Shown here one piece after another: positions 7,997-15,887 of a stretch of DNA of 22,395 bases; positions within the stretch are counted from its first letter, which is position 1, and the number at the start of each line of letters is the position of its first letter. Source of the DNA: an uncultured Holdemanella sp. (lineage in GTDB: Bacteria > Bacillota_I > Bacilli_A > Erysipelotrichales > Erysipelotrichaceae); contig NZ_CAKVMR010000038.1 in NCBI RefSeq assembly GCF_934772795.1, positions 1 to 22,395 of the forward strand, given 5' to 3'. Position numbers and translations under genes: made by a program. A model generated the notes under the pieces. The model was not told the origin of the DNA and searched no databases. It saw only the letters and a list, made by a program, of their open reading frames with translations.

Positions 7997-8010
7997 GTTT
8001 GGCAAAAATA

Positions 8011-8044
8011 TTGTAAAATAAAACTAGGTTAGATACTATATAAT
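8011..8044 (+). promoter_or_regulatory. Candidate promoter of the pilus-like operon
   Basis: TTGTAA (8011-8016) followed after 17 bases by TACTAT (8034-8039) could serve as promoter. A better -10, TATAAT (8039-8044), overlaps but then sits 22 bases from the -35. The leader to the start at 8066 is short, leaving no room for a riboswitch, and no c-di-GMP aptamer is visible here. Confidence 0.35.
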
Positions 8045-8065
8045 CTTTTTGAAAGGAGGATCAAC

Positions 8066-9259
8066 ATGAGTGATACTTATTATGTAAAAACATTTGGAGG
8101 ATTGGAAATCACAAATGATAATGTAACCGTGAATATTGTCGAATTATTTGGAAAGCAGCTGGTGAATTTATTACAGGTCTTATTGTTTCACAGTGAAAAA
8201 ACAGTTCAAAAAGATGAACTGATTGATATTCTTTGGCCGGAAAGTAAGAATCCATCTAGTGCATTAAAGTTCTCAATTTTTAGATTGCGTGCTGAATTGA
8301 ATGAAATTGAATTTTTCAAAGACAAAGAAGTGATTGTAACGACAAGAAAAGGGTATATTTTAAATCCAAATTTAGATTGGAATATTGATTTTGTTGAATT
8401 GGAAAAGGCGTATAACCAAATCAACGATGGCTCTGAGCTTTTAGACGAAAAAGAGTTTAAGACAGCTAGAAAGATCTTCAGATTGTATCAAGGTCGTTTC
8501 TATGCATCACCAAGTCAATTGCATTGGATTTTACAAAAACAAGAAATCTTTAGACAGATGTATGTGAAAACGATGATGCGCACGTCTTGTTACTTATATA
8601 CGCAAAAGCGTTATGATGAGATGATGCTTATGAATTATCAGGCGGTTTTAATTGAACCATTTAATGAAGGTTTACATTACTATTATATGAAGGGCTTAGT
8701 AGCTACACGTAATTATCGTGAAGCATTGAAGTATTATGATGAATTGAATGATATTTTCTTATCTGAATTAGGCACAGGTTTATCAAAACGCTTTAAACAA
8801 TTGTACGATATCATCATTGCCGATCATGCCAAAGAAGAAAGTAAAGATATGGAAACAATCATGCGTGAGCTTTCAAGTCGTGATCAACAAAACCAAGGTT
8901 TCTTCTGTTCGTATGAAATTTTTAAGTATTTCTATGAATTGTTGTTGAAAATGTCTATTCGTAATGAACAAAATTATTATTTGATTATGTTACAATTCTC
9001 AGATGGTACTTTGGATTATGAAAAGATTGGTTTAGATTTTGATCGAGTTAAACGATTGGTAAGTTCTTGTTTAAGAAGTAATGACTTGTTTACTCGTACA
9101 AGTGAAACACAATTACTTCTTCTAGTGGATTGTCAAACTGAAGAGAATGCGCACTTGATCATTCAGCGTATTTCAAATAAGTTCTATAGTATTTTTAGAA
9201 AGAAGAATTATCGAATGAATTATTCTGTTCATAAGGCAGAATTAGATAGAAATAATTAG
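8066..9259 (+). CDS. BTAD/SARP-type transcriptional regulator with degenerate GGDEF-like C-terminus
   Basis: A 397-residue regulator. Residues about 1-100 form an OmpR-type winged helix (TVQKDELIDILWP, then SALKFSIFRLRAELN and a KGYILNP wing). Residues about 105-255 form a helical BTAD/TPR-like domain typical of SARP regulators. The C-terminal part (about 275-390) resembles a GGDEF domain in layout (LRSNDLFTRTSETQLLLLV, then ENAHLIIQRIS). The GGDEF signature itself is replaced by RTSETQL, so it cannot make c-di-GMP and would be a sensor or dimerisation module. GAAAGGAGG upstream gives a strong ribosome binding site. It is the first gene of the operon and is 18 bases before a c-di-GMP phosphodiesterase gene. 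The family call is firm; the GGDEF-like reading is an inference. Confidence 0.85.
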   Translation: MSDTYYVKTFGGLEITNDNVTVNIVELFGKQLVNLLQVLLFHSEKTVQKDELIDILWPESKNPSSALKFSIFRLRAELNEIEFFKDKEVIVTTRKGYILNPNLDWNIDFVELEKAYNQINDGSELLDEKEFKTARKIFRLYQGRFYASPSQLHWILQKQEIFRQMYVKTMMRTSCYLYTQKRYDEMMLMNYQAVLIEPFNEGLHYYYMKGLVATRNYREALKYYDELNDIFLSELGTGLSKRFKQLYDIIIADHAKEESKDMETIMRELSSRDQQNQGFFCSYEIFKYFYELLLKMSIRNEQNYYLIMLQFSDGTLDYEKIGLDFDRVKRLVSSCLRSNDLFTRTSETQLLLLVDCQTEENAHLIIQRISNKFYSIFRKKNYRMNYSVHKAELDRNN

Positions 9260-9277
9260 TAAAAAGAAAGATGTTGG

Positions 9278-11461
9278 TTGTATATGGATATAAACATGCT
9301 ACAGAAAAGGTTACATAAATTATTGATCATCTCTGTCATGATGGTACTTTCAATACTTGTTATGGCATTCCTTTTCATTGACCATGGAGATGATAGTTTA
9401 AATCATGCGACATATACAACGATGAATCAGGAAATTGATTTATGTACACAACGTATTTCTTCACAAAAACACACAGACCTTGTTTTATTGAACACTTTGG
9501 CAAAGAGTCTATCAAATAATGCAGATATAGATTCTTCCTTGGTAGAAATGAAAAAAGAAAATGCCTTTACGTCTATTGTATATATTGATTCACAACAAGG
9601 CATGCATTTTGCGAATCCATCTGTACATGTTGAATATAGTGAATTATCAAAAGTGTTTAAAAATAAGGTGGATTCTGCTTTTTCGGGCAAGAAAAGTGCA
9701 TTTATACGAAAACATAATGTGATCACAAAAGAGTTTGTGATCACATATATTGTACCTGTATATGATAGTTCTAAAAATGTGACAGGTGTATTAAGTGCCA
9801 GCAGTAGTTTAAAGCCCTATGCGGATCTTATGAAAAAATCCATTTATGGAGGAAATCTTTATATCACGGATTTGAAAGATTTTTATGGGATTCAAAAGGA
9901 TGAAGAATCAAAAGATGTGTTGGCTGTTTTAAAAGGTATTGATCTATCTGAAAACATCAATGGTTTAATTGGAGTCAATGGTGATGAGCATGGAATCGTT
10001 GTCAAAGAGATGGGATTTGATGGTTGGTACTTATGTTATGTGAATTCCGCAAAATCATTGAATAATCCATTATATGTTATGTCGCGAGCAAACAATTATG
10101 TGTTGATGGTATTTGTGGTTGTTGTCATGATCTTATTGTGGATTGCATATATGATGATGGTAAAAAATAATAAGGAAATGGAAAATTTAGCTTATAAAGA
10201 TCAATTAACGGGTGCAGTATCCTTTACTCGATTCACAAAATTGGTCAGTATGTATGCTCAGCGCAACGTTAACTATTCCTTAGTATCTTTGAATATGCGT
10301 CGTTTTAAGTTTATGAATGAAATTTTAGGTCGAGATAAATCGGATGATTTCTTATGTCGTGTTGTCGCATGTATTCAGCCAATGCTTAAAAAAGACGAAA
10401 TCATTTGTCGAGACAGTGCGGATGTTTTTTATTTGTTGTTGACAGATACAAATGAGGATGAGGTGTCTAGACGAATTTATGATATGTTTATAAAAATTCG
10501 CCAGAATACTAAAGATTTTAGATATGAATATGAGTTCTGCTGTGGTGTTGTAAGTAATATAGAAGATCAGGAAACATATACTTTTGAGCAGATGCTAACA
10601 AATGTGATGTTTGCGTTAGCTCAATCCAAAGAAGTCTCTTCTGAAAATATTTGTTTTTTTGATGAAGAAGTGCACAAGAAAAAAGAATTTGAAAACTTTA
10701 TTGAATCAAATATGCAGCAGGCATTGGATTCACAACGTTTCGAGATGGTATTACAACCCAAAATGGATCTACAAACAAATTCAGTGATTGCAGCAGAGGC
10801 TCTTGTTCGTTGGCGCTTAGAGGATGGAACGTATTTACCTCCATCTAGTTTTGTAGATATATTTGAAAAGAATCGTTTTTGTTCAAAGCTTGATTTTTAC
10901 ATGTTGAAAAAGGCAATACTTCAAATTCGAGAATGGATAGATATGGGAATGGAACCTGTTAATATTTCAGTGAATCAATCCAAGATCGTGTTTTACCATG
11001 AAAACTATATATCTGAATTAAAATCATTGTTGGAAAAATATAATGTATCGGGTTCTTACATTACGTTAGAAGTATTAGAGAGTACAGTTATTGAAGATAT
11101 TGATATGTTTAATTCTATTTTGACGGAAGTAAAAAAATTAGGCTTTTCTGTATCTTTGGATGATTTTGGTAGTGGATACTCTTCTTTGAATGTTTTATCA
11201 AAATTGCAGATTGATGAATTGAAAATTGATCGTATCTTCTTGCATACCAAATCAGAGGTTGATAATCAAAGGACAAAATGGATTTTGGAATCTATTATTG
11301 AAATCGCAAAAAAATCACAGATTCTAGTAGTCGTTGAAGGTGTGGAATCAAAGCAGGATGATCTATTTATTAAAAGTTTAGGTGCCGATGTAGGGCAAGG
11401 CTATTTCTATGGTCGTCCTCTTTCAATATCTGCATTTAATGATTTAATTGAGACAAAATAG
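9278..11461 (+). CDS. Membrane GGDEF(degenerate)-EAL c-di-GMP phosphodiesterase
   Basis: A 727-residue signalling protein. A transmembrane helix at about 13-34 and a second at about 273-295 enclose an extracellular Cache-like sensor. A GGDEF domain (about 299-460) follows, with the catalytic signature degraded to DSADVF (379-384). The EAL domain (about 470-727) keeps its key residues: Glu507 in EALVRW, Asn562 in NISVNQS, Glu598, Asp628/Asp629 in LDDFGSGYSSL, Lys649 in LKIDR, Glu687 in VEGVES and Gln707 in GQGY. It is therefore predicted to hydrolyse c-di-GMP and not to make it. The start is uncertain: TTG 9278 has the best-spaced AAAGAAAG, while ATG 9284 is the alternative. It lies in the pilus-like operon, suggesting local c-di-GMP control of that machine. 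Confidence 0.92.
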   Translation: MYMDINMLQKRLHKLLIISVMMVLSILVMAFLFIDHGDDSLNHATYTTMNQEIDLCTQRISSQKHTDLVLLNTLAKSLSNNADIDSSLVEMKKENAFTSIVYIDSQQGMHFANPSVHVEYSELSKVFKNKVDSAFSGKKSAFIRKHNVITKEFVITYIVPVYDSSKNVTGVLSASSSLKPYADLMKKSIYGGNLYITDLKDFYGIQKDEESKDVLAVLKGIDLSENINGLIGVNGDEHGIVVKEMGFDGWYLCYVNSAKSLNNPLYVMSRANNYVLMVFVVVVMILLWIAYMMMVKNNKEMENLAYKDQLTGAVSFTRFTKLVSMYAQRNVNYSLVSLNMRRFKFMNEILGRDKSDDFLCRVVACIQPMLKKDEIICRDSADVFYLLLTDTNEDEVSRRIYDMFIKIRQNTKDFRYEYEFCCGVVSNIEDQETYTFEQMLTNVMFALAQSKEVSSENICFFDEEVHKKKEFENFIESNMQQALDSQRFEMVLQPKMDLQTNSVIAAEALVRWRLEDGTYLPPSSFVDIFEKNRFCSKLDFYMLKKAILQIREWIDMGMEPVNISVNQSKIVFYHENYISELKSLLEKYNVSGSYITLEVLESTVIEDIDMFNSILTEVKKLGFSVSLDDFGSGYSSLNVLSKLQIDELKIDRIFLHTKSEVDNQRTKWILESIIEIAKKSQILVVVEGVESKQDDLFIKSLGADVGQGYFYGRPLSISAFNDLIETK

Positions 11462-11479
11462 GTGTATTATTAAATCAGT

Positions 11480-12385
11480 ATGAAAAAGAATAAGATTATA
11501 AGTGAAGTCATTTGTATTTTGATGGTATTGACGCTTTTGTGTGGATGCCAAGATTCAAATAAATATCCTACAGAGTGCAAAGAAAGTCCTTCGCAAACAG
11601 AAGAGCAGGTTTTATGGCCAAGTTATGAACAGGCAAATGTTTTAAGTGATGGAAGTTTAGCACTTGTAGATTTAACTCATAAAGATGATGGGTATATTTG
11701 TGCAAGATTGCTTCAGGAAGTGACAGGAATCAAACTACAGATACAAAAAGACGATAAAAAATATAATTATGATTTAAAGACAACCGATTTTACAACATTC
11801 CCTGTAAATATGGAGAATGGAACGTATACAATAAAAATTTTGCAACAAATTGAAGGAACAAGATATGCGATATGTGCTTCTACTTCCATGGAAGTCAATT
11901 TGACCAATGATCTTGCTCCTTATTTATATCCAAATCAGATTGTGGATTATACAATCGATTCATACGTATATAAAAAGTCTTTTGAGCTTGTAAAAGAAGA
12001 TCGAGATGACTTAACTCGAATTGCACATTTATTTAAGTATGTAGTGGATACATTGGATTATGATGATCAAAAGGCTAAAGATGTCAGTGAAACATTTGTT
12101 TTGCCAGATATTGATGGTTCTTTAAAAAGTCATAAAGGAATATGTTTTGACTATGCGGCAAGTCTAGCTGCTTTATGCAGAATTCAGGGAATTCCAGCAA
12201 AAGTTATCGTAGGCTGGACTGACATTGAATATCATGCCTGGGTTGAAATTTATTTGAAGGATAAGGGGTGGATCAATCCCAAAATCTATTTTAAGAAGGA
12301 AAAATGGAACCTTGTAGATCCAACATTTTCGGATTCGAAAAACTCGGATTATGAGGGAAAATATGATGAAGTGTATCACTATTAG
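11480..12385 (+). CDS. Transglutaminase-like lipoprotein
   Basis: A 301-residue exported protein. The N-terminus MKKNK, a hydrophobic stretch and the lipobox LLCGC (Cys23) mark a lipoprotein anchored outside the membrane. Residues about 50-145 may be a beta-rich domain. A transglutaminase-like cysteine protease fold occupies about 175-290, with Cys222 in GICFDYA, His252 in YHAWVEI and Asp280 in LVDPTF, a complete catalytic triad. Such domains act as proteases, peptidases or crosslinking enzymes at the cell surface. The gene sits between the c-di-GMP phosphodiesterase and the GspF gene with 18- and 11-base gaps, so it is probably part of the same unit. The substrate is unknown. Confidence 0.88.
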   Translation: MKKNKIISEVICILMVLTLLCGCQDSNKYPTECKESPSQTEEQVLWPSYEQANVLSDGSLALVDLTHKDDGYICARLLQEVTGIKLQIQKDDKKYNYDLKTTDFTTFPVNMENGTYTIKILQQIEGTRYAICASTSMEVNLTNDLAPYLYPNQIVDYTIDSYVYKKSFELVKEDRDDLTRIAHLFKYVVDTLDYDDQKAKDVSETFVLPDIDGSLKSHKGICFDYAASLAALCRIQGIPAKVIVGWTDIEYHAWVEIYLKDKGWINPKIYFKKEKWNLVDPTFSDSKNSDYEGKYDEVYHY

Positions 12386-12396
12386 GAGGCGTATGT

Positions 12397-13395
12397 ATGT
12401 TATCGAACAAAGAAAAATTTATTTTTACTAGTGAATTGGCTTTAGCTATATCGAATGGACTACAAATTGAAGAAGGCTTAAAAATGTTGGCTGGTTTTGA
12501 TGCGGGGGTAAGTCATTGTGCAAAAAAACTGATGGATATCATGCAGGATGGGACTTCTTTTGTGGATGCACTAAAACAGTCGAATGATTTTGATGAATAT
12601 ATGATTCAAATGGTTGTTGTAGGGCAAAGTATTGGAAACTTGGATGTGGTTCTTAAAGAATTAAGTGTCTATTATGAAAGACAAAAAAAGTTAAATTATC
12701 AAATTCAAGATGCGATCACGTATCCTTTTGTATTGATATTAATGATGTTTGTGATTGTGGCGGCATTGATATTTAAAGTGTTTCCTATCTTTGAAAATAT
12801 TTTAAGACAAATGTCGATGTCATTATCACTAATGCATACAGCTCGAATTCTAAGCTATATTGGTTTCTTTATTTTATTGACTATTCTAGTTTGTGGCGTT
12901 ATTTTATATGTTTTATATAAAAAAAGTCCGAATAAGGCTTGGACTACAAAATTACCTTTCTTTTCAAAATTGAACTATCAAACTGAAATGACAAAATTCA
13001 CATATATTCTTTCGCTGTTTGTATCAAGTGGATATTCTTTGATTGATGCGGTGGATGTTATCTTAAAATCGATTGATCATCCTGTTTTAAAGGATAAAGT
13101 TGTTCATGTGAAAGAACGTATGTTAGAAGGTGAGAGTCTTTCAAAGGCCCTAGTAAATGAGGGGGTATATGATCAAGGTTATGGTGCTTTATTGATGGCA
13201 GCGGATGAAAGTGGTCATCAGGATGAAGTGTTAAAGACATTATCGAAGCACTATAAAGATGATCTAGAGAGAATGCTTTCAAGCTTTTTAAATCGTTTAG
13301 AACCAACTATGATTGCTGGTCTATCATTATTGGTAGGATTTGTTTTGATTTCAATTATGCTTCCTTTGATGAATGTCTTGCAGACGTTGGGGTAG
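12397..13395 (+). CDS. Type II secretion/type IV pilus platform protein (PilC/GspF family)
   Basis: A 332-residue inner-membrane platform protein of the GspF/PilC/ComGB family, which couples the cytoplasmic ATPase to pilin or pseudopilin movement. Two GspF repeats are visible: the first from LALAISNGLQIEEGL (about 14-28) and the second from FTYILSLFVSSGYSLIDAV (about 201-219). Hydrophobic segments lie at about 109-131, 148-171 and 305-328. AGGAGG seven bases before the ATG supports the start. It is followed after four bases by a series of small membrane proteins and then by a PilT-type ATPase. The short length resembles ComGB, but the surrounding genes are not a standard comG operon. Confidence 0.9.
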   Translation: MLSNKEKFIFTSELALAISNGLQIEEGLKMLAGFDAGVSHCAKKLMDIMQDGTSFVDALKQSNDFDEYMIQMVVVGQSIGNLDVVLKELSVYYERQKKLNYQIQDAITYPFVLILMMFVIVAALIFKVFPIFENILRQMSMSLSLMHTARILSYIGFFILLTILVCGVILYVLYKKSPNKAWTTKLPFFSKLNYQTEMTKFTYILSLFVSSGYSLIDAVDVILKSIDHPVLKDKVVHVKERMLEGESLSKALVNEGVYDQGYGALLMAADESGHQDEVLKTLSKHYKDDLERMLSSFLNRLEPTMIAGLSLLVGFVLISIMLPLMNVLQTLG

Positions 13396-13399
13396 CCAT

Positions 13400-13690
13400 A
13401 TGAAAATAAAGAACATATTGTTCTTTGTCTTGTTTTTAATATTGATATTACTTGGTTTTTCAAATATCAATAAGAGTACAGAGAATTTAGATATAGATCG
13501 CGTAAAGAACAGCTTGGATACGGCATTGATTACTTGTTATAGTGTGGAGGGGCGTTATCCGGAAAGTGTTCAATACTTAAGAAAAAACTATGGATTTACA
13601 TATGATAAAAATAGTTATTTTATAACGTATGATTGGCAAGGGGATAATGTATATCCAAATATTTATGTGTATAGAAAGGGGACTGAATGA
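13400..13690 (+). CDS. Small membrane protein of the pilus-like operon (pseudopilin-like C-terminus)
   Basis: Encodes 96 residues starting at ATG 13400, with one N-terminal transmembrane helix (about 5-23). The soluble part contains LDTALITCYSVEGRYPES followed by YLRKNYGF and a YP/NIYVY tail, which resembles the EG-YP-L stretch of GspG-like pseudopilins. The usual prepilin cleavage site with a glutamate at +5 is missing. It begins four bases after the GspF-like gene and ends overlapping the next gene as ATGA. The start has only a weak ribosome binding site, so translational coupling is likely. Its role as a minor subunit is inferred from context. Confidence 0.75.
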   Translation: MKIKNILFFVLFLILILLGFSNINKSTENLDIDRVKNSLDTALITCYSVEGRYPESVQYLRKNYGFTYDKNSYFITYDWQGDNVYPNIYVYRKGTE

Positions 13691-14130
13691 TGAAAAATGC
13701 AGGTGTTTTCTTTTCTCTTTCTTTATTGTTCTTGTTTGTGGTGTGTTGTTTTATGTTGCTGAATATTCAAATCGAAGATTATACGATGCTGCAAAGACGC
13801 ACAAGCCACGATTTTGAAACGTATACTCCTGTTTCTTATGTCACAAATAAAATTCATAGTTATGATACTGAAGATGGTGTGTGTGTTCTTGTTGTGAATG
13901 ATCAAAAGGTAATCAAGCTTTCGGATGCGAAAAGTGATACATATTTGTATAAATCTGGAACAAGTTTGATGGAACTTTGTATTGTTAAAGATATGGAACC
14001 GGATTTAACGATGGGACAACCTCTAATGACTTGTCATGATTTTGATGTAGAACAAGATGCAAATATTATGACATGTACGATTAATGGTGTTACTTTTTAT
14101 GTAAATATAAGAAGTGAGGTGGCATCATGA
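13687..14130 (+). CDS. DUF4860-like membrane protein
   Basis: Encodes 147 residues with one N-terminal membrane helix (about 7-25) and an outside domain of roughly 115 residues rich in beta-prone segments (VCVLVVNDQKVIKL, ANIMTCTINGVTFYVNI). The pattern resembles DUF4860 proteins that neighbour type II secretion-like genes in Firmicutes; this is from memory of the family, not a search. Start and stop overlap the neighbouring genes by four bases each (ATGA), showing tight coupling. The alternative start, one codon later, is equally possible. Its function is unknown, and a pilus or pseudopilus minor component is the best guess. Confidence 0.75.
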   Translation: MMKNAGVFFSLSLLFLFVVCCFMLLNIQIEDYTMLQRRTSHDFETYTPVSYVTNKIHSYDTEDGVCVLVVNDQKVIKLSDAKSDTYLYKSGTSLMELCIVKDMEPDLTMGQPLMTCHDFDVEQDANIMTCTINGVTFYVNIRSEVAS

Positions 14131-14450
14131 CAAAGAAGCCATTTTCATTCTTTTTAGAATTGTTGTTTGTCTTATTCTTCTTTTTGATTACTTCTACGAT
14201 TTTGATTGAAATCTATGCCAAGATGATGCAAATATCGCAAATGGATACATATCGTCAAGATGCGATGGTTATAGCGCAAAATCAAATTGAGTTAAGTGCT
14301 AGTGTGGGTGAATATTCGCAAGAGATGAATGATAATATATATGATGTTAAGATTTCAAATGTAAATAGGAATGAATATCGTATTCGTATTTATGTAAAAG
14401 AAAAGAAAGTATTAGATTATACATATTATCAAGAGGAGAATCACGAATGA
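14127..14450 (+). CDS. Small pilin-like membrane protein
   Basis: Encodes 107 residues. The start MTKKPFSFFLELLFVLFFF looks like a type IV prepilin N-terminus: basic leader, a Phe-Ser pair, a glutamate shortly inside and a long hydrophobic helix (about 6-28). However, the residue before Phe is Pro instead of Gly/Ala, and the glutamate sits one place further than the usual +5, so processing by a prepilin peptidase is doubtful. The remainder (QDAMVIAQNQIELSASVG) has the amphipathic continuation seen in minor pilins. It overlaps both neighbours by ATGA. Likely a minor pilin-like subunit. Confidence 0.75.
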   Translation: MTKKPFSFFLELLFVLFFFLITSTILIEIYAKMMQISQMDTYRQDAMVIAQNQIELSASVGEYSQEMNDNIYDVKISNVNRNEYRIRIYVKEKKVLDYTYYQEENHE

Positions 14451-14740
14451 AACAATCAAGAATAGGATTAGGTGTAGTAACAATGCTGAGCATATTTGTT
14501 GTTGTCTGCATGTGTGTATTAGTGTTGTTTTCATCAAATAAGGTATACCAAATTCATGAACAGACCAATCGTAGTTATGCATTTAAAAAGGCATATTATG
14601 AAGCTGAAATCAAAGCGCATAAATTGATTGATGAAAATCAAACGGATTTTTTAGTTCATGTAAAGGGTGATACATATTTAAAAGTAAAGGTGGAAGAAGA
14701 CAAAATCGTTACTTTTAAAACGATTGTGAAAGGGGAATAA
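14447..14740 (+). CDS. Small membrane protein of the pilus-like operon
   Basis: Encodes 97 residues with one N-terminal membrane helix (about 8-29), then a helix (SYAFKKAYYEAEIKAHKLI) and a short beta-rich end (YLKVKVEEDKIVTFKTIV). The post-membrane helix with a YYEAE stretch recalls PilX-type minor pilins, but no prepilin cleavage motif is visible. It overlaps the preceding gene as ATGA and lies one base before the PilT-type ATPase gene, whose GGGG ribosome binding site is inside this gene's end. Assigned to the machine by context only. Confidence 0.72.
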   Translation: MKQSRIGLGVVTMLSIFVVVCMCVLVLFSSNKVYQIHEQTNRSYAFKKAYYEAEIKAHKLIDENQTDFLVHVKGDTYLKVKVEEDKIVTFKTIVKGE

Positions 14741-14741
14741 A

Positions 14742-15797
14742 ATGGAAGTTGTTGAGATTTTAAAAAATGCTATAGACCAGAATGCTTCAGATATTTTTTT
14801 TGTGGCTGGAAGTCCATGTATGTTTAAAGTGGGACAACAGTTAGTTAAGGTTACGCAAGAGAAAATGATGCCAAACGATACAAAGGATATTGTGCAACAA
14901 TTGTATGGTTTTGCCCCCTATTGTTCATATGAGAATTTTGTGGCAAATGGAGAAGATGATTTTTCTTTCTCTTTATCTCAGGTAGGCCGTTTTCGTGTAA
15001 ATGTGTATCGTCAAAGAAACTCAGAAGCAGCGGTATTGCGTGTGGTAAATTTTGATTTGCCAAATCCAGAAGATTTAAATATTCCAGAATCTGTCTTAAA
15101 TCTTTCAGATCGAAGAAAAGGGATTATCTTAGTGAGTGGTCCTGCGGGCAGTGGTAAAAGTACGACATTAGCTTGTTTAATAGATCGCATGAATGAGACA
15201 AGAAGTTGTCATATTATTACGATTGAGGATCCAATCGAGTTTTTGCATTCGCATAAAAAATCAATTGTATCTCAACGAGAGGTATATCATGATACGGCAA
15301 GTTATTTAAATGCATTAAAATCGGCATTGCGTGAGGCGCCTGAAGTGATTTTATTGGGTGAAATGCGTGATGAAGAAACAGTTTCGACAGCTCTTTCAGC
15401 AGCTGAAACTGGACATTTGATTCTATCTACGTTGCATACTGTAGGGGCTGTAAATACAATTGATCGTATTATTGATATGTTTCAAGGGCATCAAGATCAA
15501 GTGCGTTCGCAATTATCTATGATTTTAGAGGCAATCATTAGTGAACAATTAATTCCGGGAAAAGATGGAGAATTGATTCCTGTGTTTGAAATTATGCTAG
15601 TGAATCCTGCGATTCGTTCGCAGATTCGTGAAAATAAGATTCATCAGATTGAGAATACAATGATTTCGAATCGACAGAATGGTATGGTTATGATGGATGA
15701 TGCGATCTATGACTTGTATCAACAAGGAAAAATCACAAAAGATATTGCGATTCAGTATAGTCTGCATCCGGATCGTATGAAAACTAGAGTGCAATAG
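14742..15797 (+). CDS. pilT: PilT-type (retraction) pilus ATPase
   Basis: A 351-residue cytoplasmic hexameric secretion ATPase. Visible motifs are Walker A GPAGSGKST (133-141), Asp box IITIEDPIEF (158-167), Walker B ILLGEMRDEET with Glu207, and His box AAETGHLILSTLHT (220-233). The PilT-specific C-terminal motif appears as VNPAIRSQIRENKIHQI (287-303). The SQREVYHDTASYLNALKSALREAP stretch is likewise PilT-like rather than PilB- or ComGA-like. In type IV pili PilT drives retraction and PilB drives assembly, yet no PilB is encoded nearby. Here it may power both directions or a retraction-only or secretion-like machine. It is the last gene of the operon and is followed one base later by a terminator. 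Confidence 0.9.
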   Translation: MEVVEILKNAIDQNASDIFFVAGSPCMFKVGQQLVKVTQEKMMPNDTKDIVQQLYGFAPYCSYENFVANGEDDFSFSLSQVGRFRVNVYRQRNSEAAVLRVVNFDLPNPEDLNIPESVLNLSDRRKGIILVSGPAGSGKSTTLACLIDRMNETRSCHIITIEDPIEFLHSHKKSIVSQREVYHDTASYLNALKSALREAPEVILLGEMRDEETVSTALSAAETGHLILSTLHTVGAVNTIDRIIDMFQGHQDQVRSQLSMILEAIISEQLIPGKDGELIPVFEIMLVNPAIRSQIRENKIHQIENTMISNRQNGMVMMDDAIYDLYQQGKITKDIAIQYSLHPDRMKTRVQ

Positions 15798-15828
15798 AGA
15801 ATGAAAAGTTACATTTCATTCTTTTTTC
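15798..15828 (+). terminator. Intrinsic terminator after the pilT-like gene
   Basis: Stem AGAATGAAA (15798-15806) and TTTCATTCT (15814-15822) with a seven-base loop is followed by a T run to 15827. It lies directly after the stop codon and closes the pilus-like operon. Confidence 0.85.
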
Positions 15829-15857
15829 TTTCAATAATCTTACATCGGGTATATAAT
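15829..15857 (+). promoter_or_regulatory. Candidate promoter of the MATE exporter gene
   Basis: A perfect -10 TATAAT lies at 15852-15857, with a weak -35 (TTTCAA, 15829-15834) at 17-base spacing. It lies between the terminator and the start at 15888. Confidence 0.45.
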
Positions 15858-15887
15858 TTGTCTATTATTGTAAATGGGGGGATTTGT

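Noticed and set aside
7997..8065. A c-di-GMP riboswitch before the regulator
   Set aside because: The space is too short and none of the conserved GEMM segments is visible.
13629..13817. Alternate-frame open reading frame across the 13687 start
   Set aside because: It overlaps two coupled genes in a different frame and has no own translation signal.
12397..15797. Calling this a comG competence operon
   Set aside because: The ATPase carries PilT-specific motifs and comes last, there is no ComGC-like pilin with a canonical cleavage site, and the gene order differs.
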